Shown one piece after another: positions 60,946-64,000 of a stretch of DNA of 64,000 nt. Where the stretch lies: the NCBI GenBank assembly GCA_963696075.1, contig CAVOJD010000009.1, positions 1 to 64,000 on the forward strand. The letters run 5' to 3'. The position numbers and the translations under genes are program-made. This stretch comes from CAJQQK01 sp963696075 (lineage in GTDB: Bacteria > Pseudomonadota > Alphaproteobacteria > Rhizobiales > Hyphomicrobiaceae). The notes beneath the pieces were generated by a model that saw only the letters and a list, made by a program, of their open reading frames with translations, had not been told where the DNA came from and made no database searches. Position 1 is the stretch's first letter; each line of letters starts with the position of its first letter.

Positions 60946-61390
60946 GTCGTTCAGCTGCCTGTGGTTAACCGCAATGCTCGTCGCAATCCCGACAGACGCG
61001 AAAACGCGGACCGAGGCGGTGGACATCGTCACGGCGAGCGGACGGCATACCTTCCAGGTCGAGATGGCGGAGACGGAATCGCAAAAGGCGATCGGTCTGA
61101 TGTTCCGGCGGTCGCTGCCACGGCGGTCGGGCATGTTGTTCGTTCATGAACGGGCGAGCGAGCTGACGATGTGGATGAAGAACACGTTCATCTCGCTGGA
61201 CATGATCTTCATTCGAGGCGACGGCGTGGTGCATCGCGTCGCGCGCAGGACGGAGCCGCTGTCGGAGGCGATCATCGCGTCGAATGGCGATGTGACGGCC
61301 GTGCTGGAGGTTGCGGCCGGGGTCGCCGACGAGATCGGGCTCAAAGCCGGCGACAAGATCATTCACCGTGCGTTCAAGGTAAGGCGCTGA
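60920..61390 (+). CDS. DUF192 domain protein, exported
   Basis: The product has 156 residues. A signal peptide (RILLLSFSCLWLTAMLVAIP) precedes the DUF192 fold: FQVEMAETESQKAIGLMFRR (residues of about 48-67), GMLFVHERASELTMWMKNTF and ISLDMIFIRGDGVVHRV, and AGVADEIGLKAGDKI. The family is conserved and its function is unsettled. A cold-shock gene followed by DUF192 is a recurrent alphaproteobacterial pair. The start is in doubt because the ATG is inside a hairpin with GGGCAGG directly against it; upstream TTG and CTG codons are in frame. Confidence 0.85.
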   Translation: MRLARILLLSFSCLWLTAMLVAIPTDAKTRTEAVDIVTASGRHTFQVEMAETESQKAIGLMFRRSLPRRSGMLFVHERASELTMWMKNTFISLDMIFIRGDGVVHRVARRTEPLSEAIIASNGDVTAVLEVAAGVADEIGLKAGDKIIHRAFKVRR

Positions 61391-61503
61391 GACCGCGTCG
61401 CTGTTTTCGGGCCGGTGCCAACCTCGATCGTGGGTGGTGGTGCGAGAGCACTTGACCCGGACCCATTTTAGCGGCACACATCCGGCTCTCTCGCGCATTG
61501 GAT

Positions 61504-61580
61504 CGGGGCATAGCTCAGCCTGGTAGAGCACCTGGTTTGGGACCAGGGGGTCGGGTGTTCGAATCACCCTGCCCCGACCA
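61504..61580 (+). tRNA. tRNA-Pro (anticodon TGG), with encoded CCA
   Basis: The cloverleaf is clear: acceptor CGGGGCA/TGCCCCG, D arm TAGCTCAGCCTGGTAGAGCA, anticodon stem CCTGG/CCAGG with loop TTTGGGA, T arm CGGGTGTTCGAATCACCCTG, discriminator A and CCA at 61578-61580. TTTTT follows immediately. Confidence 0.95.
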
Positions 61581-61596
61581 TTTTTGCGCTCACGGC

Positions 61597-61940
61597 TATT
61601 CCGGTCGCTGATGCGACCGGGCCTCCGCGGGGGCGGGCCTCAGGCCCGGGTCGCGGTTGCTCCCCGGCGGCGGGGCCGCCGAAGGTTTCTCCTGATAGGA
61701 CTGGTGATGGTTATTCGGGTCGCTGATGCGACCGGGCCTCCGCGGGGCTGGGCTTCTTCAGGCCCGGGTCGCGGTTGCTCCCCGGCGGCGGGGCCGCCGA
61801 TGGTTTCTCCTGATCGGACTGGTTATGGTTATTCGGGTCGCTGATGCGACCGGGCTCAGTGGGGCTGGGCTCTTCAGGCCCGGGTCGCGGTTGCGTCCCG
61901 GCGGCGGGGCCGCCGAAGGGTTCCCCTGATAGGGTTGGGT
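61597..61940. repeat. Three tandem 115-118 bp repeats, highly structured, directly after tRNA-Pro
   Basis: The unit begins ATTCSGGTCGCTGATGCGACC and recurs at 61597, 61712 and about 61830 (spacing 115 and 118 bp). Each unit contains a hairpin (GGTCGCTGATGCGACC), a GGGCCY-CAGGCCC stem-forming segment, and a CCCCGGCGGCGGGGCCGCCG stem-forming segment. Copies differ by a few substitutions and short indels, and the third by a deletion near 61855. Open frames across them carry no protein family. The whole array is likely non-coding; the role is unknown. Confidence 0.85.
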
Positions 61941-61997
61941 GGCGGTGGTGTGCCGCCGATTGGGTCGGCGGCATGGCCGCGCGTGGTTGCGGGAGTG

Positions 61998-62528
61998 CTA
62001 TTCAAACAGCGCCCGCGCGCGTTCCACCGAGAAGGGCTGCTCGGTGAGGTTTTCGGGGTCCCATTCGCTGCGGTGGGCGTCAAAATAGTCGCCGCCGTAG
62101 ACATGCAGAGCGCCGGTCAGTTTCGGGATCGGGTTGTGGACCGAATGAATGATGTCGCGGCCCATCGGGGCGATGTCGCCGGTGGTCATGGATTTTGCGC
62201 CGGCGGCTTCGATGTGGCCGTCGGGATCGTCGGCGATGCGCCGCCAGAAGATGTTATCCTCCCGTCCCCCGTAGATGCCGATCACCGCCCACATGTCGTG
62301 GTTATGGGGGAGGATGGTGATGTGCGGTTTCCAGACCAGATTGAGGATGGTGAGGTCATCTGAGCGGTAGATGGTTTGCATGTTCGGGCCGGCCGGCTCA
62401 CCAAGCGTATTCAGGACGTCGCTTGGGTCGGAGAGTGCGCGCTTCATCAGTTCATGGACGGACTTGTGGGTCGGATCTTCCTTGACGGCGGCGCGGCAGT
62501 CCTCGACGAAGGCCTCGAGTTTGAACAT
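61998..62528 (-). CDS. Cupin protein, cysteine-dioxygenase-like
   Basis: The product has 176 residues. It is a small double-stranded beta-helix protein: LVWKPHITILPHNHDMWAVI holds the first two His ligands, IGIYGGREDNIFWRR follows, and GRDIIHSVHNPIPKLTGALH contributes the third His. The GxYxGxExN-like arrangement fits the CDO-related COG5553 group rather than classical CDO, so the substrate (a thiol or other small molecule) is unknown. AAGGAG lies seven bases before the ATG. Confidence 0.85.
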   Translation of the reverse strand: MFKLEAFVEDCRAAVKEDPTHKSVHELMKRALSDPSDVLNTLGEPAGPNMQTIYRSDDLTILNLVWKPHITILPHNHDMWAVIGIYGGREDNIFWRRIADDPDGHIEAAGAKSMTTGDIAPMGRDIIHSVHNPIPKLTGALHVYGGDYFDAHRSEWDPENLTEQPFSVERARALFE

Positions 62529-62629
62529 CTTACGCTCCTTGGAATTTCGTTCTTTCATTGTCTTATTTGGGAGAACGTTATTCGGTTCGACACGGAGCCG
62601 CAACTCTCATTGCCATGATGGAAACAGCT

Positions 62630-63556
62630 ATGACCGACAAAGAGCGCCCGACGGCGCATGACGCCGAGGACGATCCACGCAACCGGGACATCAAGATCTT
62701 CGTGAACGGCGGGCTGGTGCCGCGCGATCAGGCGGTGGTGTCGGTTTATGATTCCGGTTTCATGCTGGGCGATGGCATGTGGGAGGGGCTCAGGCTCTAT
62801 GACGGGCGCTGGGCGTTTTTCGACGAGCATATGGACCGGCTGTTCGATAGTTGCCGGGCGGTGTCGCTGGATATCGGGATGTCGCGGGAGGAGATCGCGG
62901 CGGCGCTGGCGATGACGGCCGAGGCCAACGGGATGACCAGCGATGCGCACTGCCGGCTGATGGTGACGCGGGGCGTGAAGGTTCGCCCGTTCCAGCATCC
63001 GACGCTGTCGCGTTCAGGGCCGACGGTGGTTATCATCATGGAGCATTCGAAGCCTGTCGACCGGATGGAGGGGGCAGGGATACGCCTTGCCACGGTGCCG
63101 CAGGTGAGGGGTCTGCCGCATGCGCAGGACGCCAAGTTCAACTCGCACTCGAAATTGAACTGTGTGATTGCGTGCCTGCAGGCGGAGGCAGCGGGGGCGG
63201 ACGAGGCGCTGATGCTCGACCCGCATGGCTTCGTCAACACCACCAACTCGTGCAACTTCTTCATCGTGCGCCGCGGCGAGGTTTGGACGTCGACGGGGGA
63301 TTACTGCATGAACGGGGTGACGCGGGCCAAGGTGATCGAGGTGTGCCGGGCCAATGCGATCCCGGTCTTCGAGAAGAATTATTCGCTCTATGAGGCCTAT
63401 GGAGCGGAGGAGGCTTTTCTCACCGGCACGTTCGGGGCGCAGACGCCGGTTGCGTCGATTGACGGCAAGGTGATCGGTGAGGGCAAGGCGGGGGCGATGA
63501 CCCGGCGCATCCGGGCGCTTTATGAAGATCTCGTCAGGGCAGAGACGTCGCGCTAG
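62630..63556 (+). CDS. Class IV aminotransferase (branched-chain or D-amino-acid type)
   Basis: The product has about 308 residues. The fold IV signature is complete: SVYDSGFMLGDGMWEGLRLY near residue 40, HAQDAKFNSHSKLNCVIACL with the PLP-binding Lys, ADEALMLDPHGFVNTTNSCN and GVTRAKVIEV. The Asn-Thr-Thr-Asn stretch and NGVTR fit an ilvE/D-amino-acid-like enzyme; substrate specificity cannot be set. ATG codons at 62615, 62618 and 62630 are possible; GGAAA precedes 62630. It is divergent from the cupin gene. Confidence 0.87.
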   Translation: MTDKERPTAHDAEDDPRNRDIKIFVNGGLVPRDQAVVSVYDSGFMLGDGMWEGLRLYDGRWAFFDEHMDRLFDSCRAVSLDIGMSREEIAAALAMTAEANGMTSDAHCRLMVTRGVKVRPFQHPTLSRSGPTVVIIMEHSKPVDRMEGAGIRLATVPQVRGLPHAQDAKFNSHSKLNCVIACLQAEAAGADEALMLDPHGFVNTTNSCNFFIVRRGEVWTSTGDYCMNGVTRAKVIEVCRANAIPVFEKNYSLYEAYGAEEAFLTGTFGAQTPVASIDGKVIGEGKAGAMTRRIRALYEDLVRAETSR

Positions 63557-63677
63557 AGGCGGTTTTTCGCGCGCAACGTGACGCGGCGACTGTCTTCAGG
63601 TGAGCGCAATCATATCGCGCGGGGCGTCAGGCGTCGCCCCGCGCCGGTTTCATCGGGTGTTCGCCATCCGGCCCAGG

Positions 63678-63884
63678 CTAAAGCTCGCCGAGTTTCATCG
63701 AGGGGTCGTAGGTCTTATCCAGCATGTCCTTGACGACGGCCTGGGCGCAGACGGGTTGGCCTTTGGCGGTGTCGAAGCTGATCGCGGGCGAGCCGTGCAG
63801 TTCCCAGCCGGCGGCGAGGGCGGCGCTGACTTTGTGACAGAACGCAGTGTCGTCCGTTCCGGTCAGGAGGCGGTAGACCTTCAT
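63678..63884 (-). CDS. DUF1737 domain protein
   Basis: The product has 68 residues: MKVYRLLTGTDDTAFCHKVS, then AALAAGWELHGSPAISFD and GQPVCAQAVVKDM. The family is small, widespread in Alphaproteobacteria and of unknown function; the GWELHGSP part is its hallmark. Confidence 0.85.
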   Translation of the reverse strand: MKVYRLLTGTDDTAFCHKVSAALAAGWELHGSPAISFDTAKGQPVCAQAVVKDMLDKTYDPSMKLGEL

Positions 63885-63919
63885 GTGATGGTGATCCTAT
63901 GGGTCGGTCGGCTTGCCGG

Positions 63920-64000
63920 TTATTCGGCTGCCGCGCGCGAGCCAACGTCGAGCTCGCCGCGGATCACATAGCGTAGGATATCGATGATCTCGTCAACCGT
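63920..64000 (-). CDS. 3' end of a minus-strand gene cut by the window edge
   Basis: The last 27 codons of a frame are visible: VDEIIDILRYVIRGELDV then GSRAAAE and TAA at 63920-63922. No product can be assigned. The frame is open to the edge, and the gap to the DUF1737 start (35 bp) is consistent with a shared transcript. Confidence 0.6.
   Translation of the reverse strand, partial: TVDEIIDILRYVIRGELDVGSRAAAE

Noticed and set aside
61584..61974. Open frames across the repeats after tRNA-Pro
   Set aside because: They arise from the GC-rich repeat unit in several frames, with no ribosome site and repetitive Arg/Pro/Gly products.

Overview
The window looks like a piece of alphaproteobacterial chromosome. 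It is GC-rich, and it carries tatABC, a two-domain cold-shock protein followed by a DUF192 gene, intracellular PHA depolymerase, and small-molecule metabolism typical of Hyphomicrobiales-like or Parvibaculum-like bacteria. The family assignment is an inference. There are three tRNA genes (Lys-CTT, Asp-GTC, Pro-TGG), no rRNA and no CRISPR array.

Positions 1-3297 are the end of an integrated element. It has a decayed VapE-type helicase/primase gene, a VRR-NUC nuclease, a small helix-turn-helix protein and a tyrosine integrase that abuts the 3' end of tRNA-Lys. Positions 3452-8773 form a divergent group: a fused kinase/ATPase on one strand, and a double-Usp protein plus a large acyl-CoA-ligase/GNAT protein on the other. 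A perfect FNR-type box lies between them. Metabolic genes follow (Ldh2-type dehydrogenase, LysR regulator, periplasmic c-type cytochrome, two aminotransferases). Next come rfbB-rfbA-rfbD without rfbC and an MFS transporter. A 336-bp palindromic element sits at 19073-19408.

Positions 20416-25181 are the most unusual stretch. An intergenic region of visibly lower GC has DnaA-box-like sites and precedes a membrane protein whose C-terminus resembles the winged-helix end of P4-type primases. Next is a small Gly/Asn-rich peptide gene with a twin-arginine-like leader, followed by an HprK-related kinase and an NTP_transf_5-type nucleotidyltransferase. The last three look like a peptide-modification or export system with a candidate substrate. 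Positions 25354-40176 hold housekeeping and catabolic genes: aldehyde dehydrogenase, NYN-LOTUS protein, enolase-superfamily enzyme, DUF2076, oligopeptidase B-like peptidase, msrB, surE, a frameshifted serS, tatCBA, an orphan ABC ATPase and an NlpD-like LysM/M23 lipoprotein.

Positions 40286-55427 are an exopolysaccharide locus. The minus-strand part encodes an outer-membrane export protein, flippase, polymerase/ligase, acyltransferase, glycosyltransferase, a large GH123-like secreted protein, a chain-length protein and a degenerate BY-kinase. The plus-strand part encodes a glycosyltransferase and a GT2-sugar-phosphate-transferase fusion, and a solo STAS protein follows. The right end carries PHA depolymerase, an SMP-30 protein, glyoxalase, cold-shock and DUF192 genes joined by a hairpin over the DUF192 start, tRNA-Pro followed by three 115-118 bp structured tandem repeats, a cupin, a class IV aminotransferase and DUF1737. 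Frameshifts in serS (normally essential) and rfbA suggest that the assembly contains indel errors.
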